Assembly: GCF_001468465.1 (NCBI RefSeq)
Contig: NZ_LNSA01000019.1
Location: 28,562-92,561 of the forward strand
DNA: 64,000 nucleotides
Direction: 5' to 3'
Origin: Sphingopyxis sp. H115
Lineage (GTDB): Bacteria; Pseudomonadota; Alphaproteobacteria; Sphingomonadales; Sphingomonadaceae
How positions within the stretch are numbered: the stretch's first letter is position 1; every line of letters starts with the position of its first letter. The notes below the pieces were generated by a model, which saw nothing but the letters and a program-made list of their open reading frames with translations, ran no database searches and had not been told where the DNA came from. The position numbers were made by a program, and so were the translations under genes. This document shows, piece after piece, positions 9,292 to 17,765 of this stretch.

Positions 9292-10305
9292 TCAGAAGAG
9301 GCGTGTGATCGCATAGAAGATCGCGGCGACGATCGCGCTTGCGGGGATGGTGATGAACCATGCCGCGACGACATTGCCCGCGACGCCCCAGCGTACCGCG
9401 CTCGCGCGGCGCGCGACGCCCGCGCCGATGATGCTGCCGGTGATCGTGTGCGTCGTCGAGACCGGAATGCCGAGCAGGCTGGCGGTGAAAACCATGATCG
9501 ACCCGCCGGTCGACGCCGCGAAGCCCTGATGGTGCGATAGTTTGGTAATCCGGCCGCCCATCGTCTCGATGATCTTCCACCCGCCCGACAGCGTGCCGAG
9601 CGCGATCGCAATGTAACAGCTGAACGCGACCCAATGCGGGACGTGGAATTCGCCGCCGAGATAGCCGGTCGAATAGAGAAGCACGGTGATGATCCCCATC
9701 GTCTTTTGCGCATCGTTCAGCCCGTGGCTGATCGAATAGGCGGCCGACGAGAGAAGATGCAGGTGGCGGAACGTCTTTTCCGCGAATTTGGCGGTCGCGC
9801 GGTGCAGCGCCCAACTGCTGACCAGCATCACCAGCATGGCCAGCAGCATGCCGAGCAGCGGCGACAGGAAGATCGCAATCACCGTCTTGTTGAGTCCGGT
9901 CCACTCGATCCCCTCGAAACCGGCATGCGCGACGCCCGCTCCGACGATGCCGCCGACGAGCGCGTGGCTCGACGAGGAGGGGATGCCTTTAAGCCAGGTC
10001 ACGACGTTCCAGAACATCGCGCCGACAAGCGCGCCGAACACGACCGCGGGGGTCACCAGATCCTTGTCGATGATCCCCTTGCCGATCGTTTCGGCAACCT
10101 TGTGCAGTTCGGGGAAGACGATCGACAGGAAATAAGCGGCGAAGTTGAAGAAGGCGGCGAAAAGCACCGCCTGCACCGGGCGCAGCAACCGCGTCGCGAC
10201 GACCGTTGCAATGCTGTTCGCGGCATCGTGCAGCCCGTTCAGGAAGTCGAACGCCAGCGCCAGGATAACAAGGCCGACGAGAAGAGGAAAGGCGAGTTCG
10301 TGCAT
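9292..10305 (-). CDS. PiT-family inorganic phosphate transporter
   Basis: Low-affinity phosphate:cation symporter of the inner membrane, 337 residues with about ten helices. The PiT duplicated signature is visible: GLHDAANSIATVVATR near the N-terminus and GLNDAQKTMGI near residue 198. The gene starts 15 bases after the stop of the Nudix-DUF47 gene on the same strand, so the two are probably co-transcribed. DUF47/PhoU-like partners are commonly adjacent to PiT permeases and are thought to regulate them. Confidence 0.95.
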   Translation of the reverse strand: MHELAFPLLVGLVILALAFDFLNGLHDAANSIATVVATRLLRPVQAVLFAAFFNFAAYFLSIVFPELHKVAETIGKGIIDKDLVTPAVVFGALVGAMFWNVVTWLKGIPSSSSHALVGGIVGAGVAHAGFEGIEWTGLNKTVIAIFLSPLLGMLLAMLVMLVSSWALHRATAKFAEKTFRHLHLLSSAAYSISHGLNDAQKTMGIITVLLYSTGYLGGEFHVPHWVAFSCYIAIALGTLSGGWKIIETMGGRITKLSHHQGFAASTGGSIMVFTASLLGIPVSTTHTITGSIIGAGVARRASAVRWGVAGNVVAAWFITIPASAIVAAIFYAITRLF

Positions 10306-10320
10306 GGAGGACGCCCCCGC

Positions 10321-11445
10321 TTACGCGTGGTCGATGACCAGGCCGTCGATTTCGTTCGCGACATCCTCGAAACTGTCGGTGACGCGTTCGAGGTGGCGAA
10401 AGAGTTCGCGCGCGATCAGGAAGCGCGTCGGGTTCGCTTCGCCATGCTCCTTGAACAGGCGCTTGAGGCCCGCCGCATGGATTTCGTCGGCATGGCCCTC
10501 CATCCGGACGAGCCGCTCGGTGAGTTCGTGGAGGCGCGGGCCATTGGCCGAAATATTGCGGAGCAGCGGGAGAGCCTCGGCAGTCAGCCGCGCCGCATCG
10601 ACGATGATGCCGGCCATGTCGCGCATTTCAGGCTCGAACTCGGTGACGTCGTAGAGGTCGACGGCGCCCGCGGTCTTCTGCATCTCGTCGATCGCATCGT
10701 CCATCGAGGCGATAAGGTCGGTGATCGCGCTGCGGTCGAACGGCGTCAGGAAGGTGCGGCGGACGGTCTGCAATACCTCGCGCGTGATTGCGTCGGCGTC
10801 ATGCTCGCGCTCGATGATCTCCTGGACATGGTCGGCCATGCCCTCGCCACCCTGCAGCATCCGCGACAGGGCATTCGCCCCGGCGACCAGTGTCGCGGCG
10901 TGGCTTTCGAACAATTCAAAGAAATTTCCCTGTCGCGGCAGCAAACGCTGAAACCATGCGAACATCCAGCCAACCCCTGTCTTGTTTGCTACATTTTCGA
11001 CCACCCCGCGCGGCTGGGCCGCGGCGCGAAAGCCGCTGTCGCCAAAGGAGCGGATCAATGCCTGTAAATCGGGCTCGTCGACCGCCGAGGCGGCGTCGTC
11101 GAACGCGAACCATTTGCGGTCGCGCTCGTCCATTTCCTTCCAGTCATCGAGTTCGTTGGTCACGGCGAGCGGAAAAACCTCGACATTATACATTATCGAC
11201 GCGCCGTTCGCGCGGCGTTTGCGATATTCATAGCTGCCGATCGGCGTCGGACACACCGCGCCGATAACGCCGGCCTCTTCCTCGGCCTCGACCGCCGCGG
11301 CGGCGTGGCGCGTCATGCCGGTCAGCGGATTGCCCTTGGGCACCACCCAGCGCTTCGTCTCGCGTGAGGTAATAAGCAGGATTTCGGTCGGTCCGTCCTG
11401 CTGCGGCCCCCCGAATCGATAGGGAAGGACGGCGATCTGTCGCAT
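10321..11445 (-). CDS. Nudix hydrolase fused to DUF47 (PhoU-like) phosphate-transport accessory protein
   Basis: A 374-residue two-domain protein. Residues 1 to about 135 are a Nudix domain (TKRWVVPKGNPLTG, then EAEEEAGV, about 30-60). The box keeps the acidic E-x-E-E core but has Met and Val at the positions usually Glu and Arg. After a linker of about 25 residues, residues 161-374 are a complete all-helical DUF47/UPF0111 domain beginning MFAWFQRLLP. Met161 could itself be a start, with AGGGG about nine bases upstream, so separate translation of the DUF47 part is possible. The ATG at 11445 is preferred over 11463 because AAGGA lies eight bases upstream. It precedes the PiT gene, with a Pho-box-like site upstream. 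Inferred role: phosphate uptake coupled to turnover of a phosphorylated Nudix substrate. Confidence 0.85.
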   Translation of the reverse strand: MRQIAVLPYRFGGPQQDGPTEILLITSRETKRWVVPKGNPLTGMTRHAAAAVEAEEEAGVIGAVCPTPIGSYEYRKRRANGASIMYNVEVFPLAVTNELDDWKEMDERDRKWFAFDDAASAVDEPDLQALIRSFGDSGFRAAAQPRGVVENVANKTGVGWMFAWFQRLLPRQGNFFELFESHAATLVAGANALSRMLQGGEGMADHVQEIIEREHDADAITREVLQTVRRTFLTPFDRSAITDLIASMDDAIDEMQKTAGAVDLYDVTEFEPEMRDMAGIIVDAARLTAEALPLLRNISANGPRLHELTERLVRMEGHADEIHAAGLKRLFKEHGEANPTRFLIARELFRHLERVTDSFEDVANEIDGLVIDHA

Positions 11446-11512
11446 ATGCTCAATCCTTTCCATGATTTAAGGCGGCTGAGCGGCCGGATGGTTACAAAAG
11501 GGTTTCGCCTAT

Positions 11513-11530
11513 ATGACGATTTTGTGACAG
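11513..11530 (-). promoter_or_regulatory. candidate Pho box
   Basis: On the minus strand the sequence reads CTGTCAC-AAAA-TCGTCAT, close to the PhoB consensus CTGTCAT-N4-CTGTCAT (7 of 7 and 5 of 7 matches). It lies 68 bases upstream of the Nudix-DUF47 start. It sits within a 15-base palindrome TTGTGAC-A-GTCACAA (11522-11536) that could also serve the divergent monooxygenase gene. The -10 element was not resolved. Confidence 0.5.
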
Positions 11531-11640
11531 TCACAAGGCAGGGTTGCGCTCGCTAGGCGCAGTTTCCGTAAACGTCAATTCGATTGCAAAATGCAACGCG
11601 GTGCGTAAGCTGCCTCCAAAACATGGTCGGGAGACAGGAA

Positions 11641-13179
11641 ATGGCAAGTACGGCGACGATGGAACGCTCCGCGGACGCGAAGGCTGCACCAGTCGATCAG
11701 GATGTGCTGATCGTCGGCGCCGGCATTTCGGGCATCGGCATGGCGGTGCATCTCCAGATGAACTGCCCCGATCGCAGCTTTTCCCTCGTCGAACGCCGCG
11801 AACAGCTGGGCGGTACCTGGGACCTGTTTCGTTATCCCGGAATCCGGTCGGACAGCGACATGCACACATTGGGCTTCGTCTTCGAACCCTGGAAGCATGA
11901 AAAGTCGATCGCCGACGGTCCCTCGATCCTCGAATATCTGAACCGCATCGTCGACGAACGCCATATCCGCGAGCGCATCCGTTTCGACAGCAAGGTCGTC
12001 GGGGCAGACTGGGACAGCGCCGCCGCGCGCTGGACGGTGACGATAGAGGACAGCACGGGCCGGACGTCGACGACAACGGCGCGCTGGCTTTATCTCGGCT
12101 CGGGCTATTACGACTATGACGAACCCTTCGATGCCCAGTTCGCGGGCCGCGAGGATTTCAAGGGCCAGATCATCCACCCGCAATTCTGGCCGAAAGATCT
12201 CGATTACAAGGACAAGAAGGTCGTGGTGATCGGATCGGGCGCGACCGCGGTGACGATCGTTCCCTCGATGAAGGAAGCCGCGCACGTCACCATGCTCCAG
12301 CGCACGCCGACGTGGTATTTCATCCGCCCGGCGAAGGACGGATTTGCCAATTTCCTACGCAAGATCCTGCCCGAGGAACTCGCCTACAAGATCACCCGCT
12401 ACAAGAATGTGAAGTTGCAGGACATCAGCTTCCGCCGCGCGCGAACCCAGCCGCAAAAGGTCAAGGATTTCCTGACCAAGAAATTGAAGGCAGCGCTTGG
12501 CGACCGCTATGACGAGAAAGCGTTCACGCCGCCTTACGACCCGTGGGACCAGCGGCTGTGCCTCGTCCCCGACGCCGATTTCTTCGAAGCGATGAAGGCC
12601 GACAAGGCGTCGGTCGTGACCGATCATATCGAAAAATTCGACGCGACCGGCATCCAGCTCAAATCGGGCAAGCATCTCGATGCTGACATCATCATCACGG
12701 CGACGGGGCTCAAGCTCGCGGTCGCGGGCAAGATTCCGGTCCGTGTCGATGGCGTACCGGTCAACTGGCACGATCATTTCTATTACAAGGCATGCATGTT
12801 TTCGAACGTTCCGAACTTTTCGGCCGTGTTCGGTTATCTCAATGCAAGCTGGACGCTCCGCGCCGACATCGTATCCGAATATGTCTGCCGCGTGCTCAAT
12901 CATATGCGCGACACGGGCACCACTGTCGCGACGCCAGCGCTCGCCGATCCGTCGAGCCTCGTCGAGGAAAATGTCTTCGACTTCTCGTCGGGCTATATCC
13001 AGCGCTCGCTGCACATCATGCCGAAAAGCACGGCCGCCCTGCCTTGGCGGCTCAGCCAGAATTATGTGCAGGACCGGATCGACATGCGCACCGGTGCGAT
13101 TGCCGACGGCGTGCTGACATTTGGCAACGCCAATCCAAAAGCGGCGGCCGCTCCCGCGGAGCTGGAAGCTGCGGAGTAG
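11641..13179 (+). CDS. flavin-containing (Baeyer-Villiger-type) monooxygenase
   Basis: FAD/NADPH-dependent monooxygenase of 512 residues. It has an N-terminal FAD Rossmann motif GAGISG (26-31), the Baeyer-Villiger fingerprint FKG-x3-H-x3-WP (about 173-184) and a second dinucleotide motif GSGAT (about 198-202). Enzymes of this type insert oxygen next to ketones or oxidise heteroatoms; the substrate cannot be read here. The ATG at 11641 is chosen because GGGAGACAGGAA immediately precedes it. It is monocistronic and divergent from the phosphate unit. Confidence 0.9.
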   Translation: MASTATMERSADAKAAPVDQDVLIVGAGISGIGMAVHLQMNCPDRSFSLVERREQLGGTWDLFRYPGIRSDSDMHTLGFVFEPWKHEKSIADGPSILEYLNRIVDERHIRERIRFDSKVVGADWDSAAARWTVTIEDSTGRTSTTTARWLYLGSGYYDYDEPFDAQFAGREDFKGQIIHPQFWPKDLDYKDKKVVVIGSGATAVTIVPSMKEAAHVTMLQRTPTWYFIRPAKDGFANFLRKILPEELAYKITRYKNVKLQDISFRRARTQPQKVKDFLTKKLKAALGDRYDEKAFTPPYDPWDQRLCLVPDADFFEAMKADKASVVTDHIEKFDATGIQLKSGKHLDADIIITATGLKLAVAGKIPVRVDGVPVNWHDHFYYKACMFSNVPNFSAVFGYLNASWTLRADIVSEYVCRVLNHMRDTGTTVATPALADPSSLVEENVFDFSSGYIQRSLHIMPKSTAALPWRLSQNYVQDRIDMRTGAIADGVLTFGNANPKAAAAPAELEAAE

Positions 13180-13281
13180 AGCCACCGCGTGCGCGAAGCG
13201 GCGGGGACGCTAGATTAGGTTGCGCAAGGCCGGCTGCGCCCCCGGCCTCGGGGGCGAGGACCTGAAAACCGGCGGTATCGG

Positions 13282-13467
13282 TTATCGATCGACGTGTTCG
13301 GGTTTACCCTTGGCCGAGCCCTTGGCGAAATCCTCCAGCTGTTTCTTGGTCATACTGTCGACCATCTCTTTGGACGCGCCTTTCAGTTCCGACTTGGGTG
13401 TATCGCCGCGTTTGGCGCTCAATGCGGCGCCGGCGGCTTTCTGCTGGGCTTTCGATTTGGCTGGCAT
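13282..13467 (-). CDS. DUF3008 family small protein
   Basis: A 61-residue highly charged protein (MPAKSKAQQKAAGAA..., ending GKPEHVDR) matching DUF3008, a family of small lysine-rich alphaproteobacterial proteins of unknown function. Ribosome binding site AAGGAG sits just ahead of the ATG. It starts 23 bases after the stop of the SDR gene on the same strand, so co-transcription is likely. Small proteins of this kind often travel with stress-induced genes, but no general-stress promoter was identified. Confidence 0.85.
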   Translation of the reverse strand: MPAKSKAQQKAAGAALSAKRGDTPKSELKGASKEMVDSMTKKQLEDFAKGSAKGKPEHVDR

Positions 13468-13490
13468 GGCATTTCTCCTTTGCCGCCCCG

Positions 13491-14432
13491 CTATCCGTTA
13501 ACGATCGTGCCACCATTGGGATGCAGCACCTGGCCCGACATATAGCTGCTGTCGTCGCAAGCGAGGAACAGGAAGCAGGGCGCGACTTCGTTTGGTTCGC
13601 CTGGCCGTTTCATCGGCGTGCTTTCGCCGAAGGTCGCCACCTTTTCGGCCGGCGCGCCGCCACGGGGATTGAGCGGGGTCCAGATCGGCCCCGGCGCAAC
13701 GCCGTTCACACGAATGCCCTGTCCCACCAGATTTTCGCTGAGCGACCGGGTAAAGGCGGTAATCGCACCCTTGGTCGCGCTATAATCGAGCAGGCCTTTC
13801 GATCCCTGATACATGGTTACGCTCGTGCAATTGACGATCGCCGAACCTTTTTTGAGGTGCGGCAGCGCCGCCTGCACCAGATAGAACATGCCGAAAATAT
13901 TCGTGGCGAACGTCTGTTGCAGCTGGTCGGGGCTGATATCGCGAATGTCCGCTGCCGGATGCTGCTCGCCGGCATTGTTGACAAGGATATCGAGCCGGCC
14001 GAGCTTATCGACCGTCTGCGCGACGATCCTTTCGCCCGCCTTGGGCTTTCCGACATCGGCCTTGATCGCGATCGCGCGGCGCCCTTCGGCTTCGACGATT
14101 GCGGCGGTTGCGACCGCATCGGCCCGGTTCTCGAGGTAGACGATCGCAACATCGGCGCCCTCGCGCGCGAATAAGGCACATACCGCCCGCCCGATCCCGC
14201 TGTCGCCGCCGGTGACGATCGCCACCTTTCCGTCAAGCCGCCCCGACCCGGGGTAGCGCGGTTGCCATTTGGGCGCGCGGGCCAAGTCGGCTTCGCGGTC
14301 GGGCGGCGGGTCGGCAATCGTCTTGCTGTCGCCGACCTCGCGGCGCAGCTTTTCCGCGTCGCTGCGCTTGCCCTTCTTTTCCTTGCTGCTTTCGCCGACC
14401 TTGCCGGCTTTGGGCTGTTTCGCCACGGCCAT
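13491..14432 (-). CDS. SDR family oxidoreductase (YghA-like)
   Basis: Short-chain dehydrogenase of 313 residues. A charged N-terminal extension (about 1-65, rich in Lys, Glu and Asp) precedes the Rossmann core with TGGDSGIG, NNAG, catalytic Ser and YSATK. The extension with W-x-P-R-Y-P-G-x-G-x-L-x-G-K places it with YghA/GsrN-type SDRs, which use NADP(H) on aldehydes or alcohols and are often stress-induced. It lies between the lipoprotein gene (7-base gap upstream) and the DUF3008 gene, forming a probable three-gene unit. Confidence 0.9.
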   Translation of the reverse strand: MAVAKQPKAGKVGESSKEKKGKRSDAEKLRREVGDSKTIADPPPDREADLARAPKWQPRYPGSGRLDGKVAIVTGGDSGIGRAVCALFAREGADVAIVYLENRADAVATAAIVEAEGRRAIAIKADVGKPKAGERIVAQTVDKLGRLDILVNNAGEQHPAADIRDISPDQLQQTFATNIFGMFYLVQAALPHLKKGSAIVNCTSVTMYQGSKGLLDYSATKGAITAFTRSLSENLVGQGIRVNGVAPGPIWTPLNPRGGAPAEKVATFGESTPMKRPGEPNEVAPCFLFLACDDSSYMSGQVLHPNGGTIVNG

Positions 14433-14439
14433 TCTCCAT

Positions 14440-15273
14440 TCAATTGATGGGCAGGAAATCGCGCGCGAATTCGTCCTTTACGGCTTTGGCGAGCGCACCG
14501 GTGATCGGGAGGTTGATCTTGTAGCTGCCCTCGGCAAACGGACCGACCTCATAGGGCGCGATCGCGATCGTCAGGCGATCGATATAGCGGCCGTCGGACG
14601 AACCCAGCCACACCGTCTGAGCCGATGCGGGCGGGCATTTGGCGAAGGGGCTGTCGGGCGCCTCGTCGGCGACGATGCCCTTGGCCGCCTTGGCGCGCTT
14701 GACGCCCGCGCAGAAGGAATCGCGGATCGCGGCGTCGAACGCCTCGCCGCTCTCAAACAGGTCGAGCGGCTTGCGCTGCTTGCGATGGTTGCGGTCCCAG
14801 ATCAGCGTGTCGAAATTCGTCATGCCGTGCGCGCCGCCCATATAGGTTTCGATCTCGGCAGAAAGGCTGAGGAAGCGCGGGGTGCTGGCAACGCGCTGCC
14901 ACGTCTGGAGATGGCTGTGACGACGATAGGGAAAGCCGCCCTTTTCCGCCGCTGCCTTGTCGCGCCTCGCCGCCGCGACGAGCGCATCGCGTTTCGTCGC
15001 CCGGTCGCTGTCGAGGAACGCCGCAAGCTCGGGGATGGCAGCCGCATCGCGCGGATAGGCGTAGGCGAACTCAACCAGATCGTTGGTTTCGTTCACTTTC
15101 GACGCCGGCGCGTTTTTGGCGGCAATATCGGCCGGCCCGTCGGGCGGCGCGCCGGGAACCGATGCTGCGGCGACCTTTTGCTGGGTGGTCGGCTTGTCCT
15201 CGGAACATCCCGCCAGCAGCATGGTGGCGGCCAGGATCGCAATGGCGTTTCGCCAGGTCTTTTCGTTCGTCAT
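14440..15273 (-). CDS. DUF4163/DUF3298 lipoprotein (RsiV-like C-terminal domain)
   Basis: A 277-residue predicted lipoprotein with lipobox LLAGC (about residue 21). The C-terminal half carries the GGAHG...FDTLIWD...L-D-L-F pattern of DUF4163/DUF3298 domains, also found in the lysozyme-sensing anti-sigma factor RsiV. No transmembrane anti-sigma segment is present, so ligand or lysozyme binding in the envelope is only a guess. The ATG at 15273 is chosen for the signal peptide. It heads the minus-strand run that continues into the SDR and DUF3008 genes. Confidence 0.78.
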   Translation of the reverse strand: MTNEKTWRNAIAILAATMLLAGCSEDKPTTQQKVAAASVPGAPPDGPADIAAKNAPASKVNETNDLVEFAYAYPRDAAAIPELAAFLDSDRATKRDALVAAARRDKAAAEKGGFPYRRHSHLQTWQRVASTPRFLSLSAEIETYMGGAHGMTNFDTLIWDRNHRKQRKPLDLFESGEAFDAAIRDSFCAGVKRAKAAKGIVADEAPDSPFAKCPPASAQTVWLGSSDGRYIDRLTIAIAPYEVGPFAEGSYKINLPITGALAKAVKDEFARDFLPIN

Positions 15274-15328
15274 GCCGGCACAACGCAAGGAATCGACAAA
15301 ATATCCCTGGCGGCCTAGCACCACGGCC

Positions 15329-16741
15329 ATGATCGACTATTCTGACATGATCCAGCCCGACAAGGGACAGGACGCCCACGCGATCCACCTGGTCGACAAA
15401 AACAGCTATGACGAGTGGCTGAACGGCCGAAGTGCGCGCGAACGCGCGCATCTTGCCGCCGTCGGCTTCAAACCCGACACATTCGTCCATGCGATCTTGC
15501 CCGGCGACGATCCCGAAAAATGGGCCGTCGTCACGACCGTTGCTAACGTCGAGAGCCTGTCGGCCTGGTGCCTTGCGAAGCTGGGGCAAATCCTGCCCGA
15601 AGGCCGCTATCGCGTCGAAGGCCGGCAGCCGGGCAAGGCCTTATTCGGCTGGATGAGCGCGCAATATCGCTTCGACGCCTATAAATCGAAGCCGCCGACC
15701 AAGGGCCCGCGTGTTCTGTTGACCGGCGACGTCGGCGCGATTGCGCCGATGGTCGCCGAGGTACGCGCCGTTGCGCTCGTCCGCGACCTCGTCAACACGC
15801 CCGCCGCCGACATGGGGCCCGCGGCGATCGAGAAGGCGGCCGAACGCATTGCCAAGGCGCATGGCGGCAAACTGACGGTCACCAAGGGCGAAGCGCTCGA
15901 ACAGGGCTATCCGATGATCCATGCCGTCGGCCGCGCCGCGGCCAAGCATCATGCCCCGCGCCTGATCGAAATCACATGGGGCAAGGACGACCACCCGCGC
16001 GTCGCGCTGGTCGGCAAGGGCATCAGCTTCGACAGCGGCGGGCTCGACATCAAGCCTGCGGCGGGAATGCGGTTGATGAAGAAGGACATGGGGGGTGCCG
16101 CGCATGTTCTGGCGCTTGCCGAACTGATAATGGCGAGCGGCCTGCCGATACGGCTGCACTGCCTTGTCGCCGCCGCCGAAAATGCCATCTCGGCCGACGC
16201 CTTCCGCCCGGGCGACGTGCTCAAGAGCCGCAAGGGCTTGACCGTCGAGATCGGCAATACCGACGCCGAGGGCCGGCTGGTGCTCGGCGATGCGCTGGCA
16301 AAGGCGGGCGAAGCAAAGCCCGAGTTGATCGTCGATTTCGCAACGCTCACCGGTGCGGCACGCGTCGCGCTCGGCCCCGACCTGCCGCCGCTCTTCGCCA
16401 ACGACGACGCGCTTGCCGACGCCATGCTCGCGGGCGGGATCGAACGCGACGACCCGCTGTGGCGCATGCCGCTGTGGGACGGCTATGCCGACCTGCTCGA
16501 AACCGACATCGCCGATCTCGGCAATGCCGGCAGTTCGCCCTTTGCCGGATCGATCACCGCCGCCCTGTTCCTCAAACGCTTTATCCCCGAAGGCACCGCA
16601 TGGGCGCACCTCGACACCTTCGCCTGGCGCCCGTCGGCGAAGCCTGGGCGCCCCAAGGGTGGCGCGGCGCTGGGGCTGCGCGCCGCTTGGGCCATGCTCC
16701 AGTCGCGCTACGACCGGCGCGGCAAAATCGAACATTCTTGA
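15329..16741 (+). CDS. leucyl aminopeptidase family protein (M17)
   Basis: Cytosolic metallo-aminopeptidase of family M17, about 470 residues. The catalytic domain has GKGISFDSGG (about 229-238), the KKDMGG segment and the family signature NTDAEGRLVL (about 310-319), which together supply the two-metal site. The N-terminal part is shorter and divergent compared with PepA, so DNA-binding roles known for E. coli PepA should not be assumed. Start at the ATG of MIDYSDM; a second ATG six codons on (15347) is an alternative. Divergent from the lipoprotein gene. Confidence 0.92.
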   Translation: MIDYSDMIQPDKGQDAHAIHLVDKNSYDEWLNGRSARERAHLAAVGFKPDTFVHAILPGDDPEKWAVVTTVANVESLSAWCLAKLGQILPEGRYRVEGRQPGKALFGWMSAQYRFDAYKSKPPTKGPRVLLTGDVGAIAPMVAEVRAVALVRDLVNTPAADMGPAAIEKAAERIAKAHGGKLTVTKGEALEQGYPMIHAVGRAAAKHHAPRLIEITWGKDDHPRVALVGKGISFDSGGLDIKPAAGMRLMKKDMGGAAHVLALAELIMASGLPIRLHCLVAAAENAISADAFRPGDVLKSRKGLTVEIGNTDAEGRLVLGDALAKAGEAKPELIVDFATLTGAARVALGPDLPPLFANDDALADAMLAGGIERDDPLWRMPLWDGYADLLETDIADLGNAGSSPFAGSITAALFLKRFIPEGTAWAHLDTFAWRPSAKPGRPKGGAALGLRAAWAMLQSRYDRRGKIEHS

Positions 16742-16816
16742 TCAAGCAGGCCCTGCTGGTCTAATGGCGCGCGATTGTCCGCACCGTGCGGGCCCGTGGT
16801 TTCAACAGGACAGCCA

Positions 16817-17761
16817 GTGACAGCAGAAAGCGGCGAGAGTTCAGCGACCAATCGCATACGCATGGGGCGCCCCGGTGCCGCCGGCGCGGGCCGCAACCGT
16901 TTCGGGCTAACGGGTACGTCGCAGGCTTTCGATCCGCGCGTCGTCGCGATCCGTCCCGACCTTGCCGACATCGCCGTCGCCGGGACGCATTTCGCGCCGC
17001 ATTATGCCGCGCCGATGATGCGCAGCGGCGTGCTGCCGGCAGCGGCGCTGCGGGCCACCCCCTCGATCGACGCCGACCTGACGAGCGAACTGCTGTTCGG
17101 CGAAGGCTTTGCGCTGCTCGACCTGACGGGCGGCTGGGCTTGGGGATATTGCCTCGCCGACCATTATGTCGGCTATCTCGCGGCCGATGCACTCGGTGCA
17201 CCCATTGCGCCGACCCACCGCGTCACGGCAATCGAAGCAATTCTGCACGGAGCACCCGACGCGGCGAGCGGCGGCCCGGCCGTCCTGCCGCGGGGCGCGC
17301 TCGTGATGGGCGTGCCCGAGGGAGAATGGCTCGCAACGTCGCATGGCTATCTGCCGCTCGCGGCGCTGGCCGAGGTTGGCACGCCCGACACGGACCCTGC
17401 CGGCGTCGCCGAACAGATGATCGACGCGCCCTATCTTTGGGGCGGGCGGACAAGGACCGGCATCGACTGTTCGGGGCTCGTCCAGCTTGCCTGGGGTGCG
17501 GCCGGCGTCCAGCTGCCGCGCGACAGCGACCTGCAATTCGCTGCGCTCGGCGCAGACAAGGATGTCGATCCAGCGAGCCTCGCGCGCGGCGACCTCGTCT
17601 TCTTTCCCGGCCACGTCGGCATCATGGCCGACGAGCGGAATATCATCCATGCCAGCCGACGATGGATGGCGGTGAAGGTTGAGCCGCTGGCCGACGTCAT
17701 CGCCCGTTCGGCCGCAAAGGACCATGATCCGCCGGTGAGCGGATATAAAAGACTGCGATAA
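16817..17761 (+). CDS. C40 (NlpC/P60) peptidoglycan hydrolase with SH3-like region
   Basis: A 314-residue cysteine peptidase. An N-terminal SH3b-like region (about 40-190) precedes the NlpC/P60 domain, with catalytic Cys in DCSGLV (about 218) and His in GHVGI (about 266). Such enzymes cleave stem peptides of peptidoglycan. No signal peptide is evident, which is common in sphingomonad members and could indicate action on cytosolic muropeptides. The GTG at 16817 (AGGA upstream) is preferred to a TTG at 16775. It starts 75 bases after the aminopeptidase and is followed 4 bases later by argC. Confidence 0.85.
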   Translation: MTAESGESSATNRIRMGRPGAAGAGRNRFGLTGTSQAFDPRVVAIRPDLADIAVAGTHFAPHYAAPMMRSGVLPAAALRATPSIDADLTSELLFGEGFALLDLTGGWAWGYCLADHYVGYLAADALGAPIAPTHRVTAIEAILHGAPDAASGGPAVLPRGALVMGVPEGEWLATSHGYLPLAALAEVGTPDTDPAGVAEQMIDAPYLWGGRTRTGIDCSGLVQLAWGAAGVQLPRDSDLQFAALGADKDVDPASLARGDLVFFPGHVGIMADERNIIHASRRWMAVKVEPLADVIARSAAKDHDPPVSGYKRLR

Positions 17762-17765
17762 CATC

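Noticed and set aside
9634..11067. 477-codon frame on the plus strand
   Set aside because: Antisense shadow of the PiT and Nudix-DUF47 genes; composition is Arg/Asp/Gly-rich without motifs.
13180..13281. GC-rich hairpin as terminator for the monooxygenase gene
   Set aside because: The CCCCCGGCCTCGGGGGC stem is short-looped and has no T-run; not strong enough to call.
15274..15330. Possible EcfG (general stress) promoter upstream of the lipoprotein-SDR-DUF3008 unit
   Set aside because: A GGATA-N16-CGTT string fits only the CGTT half of GGAAC-N16-CGTT; too weak to report.
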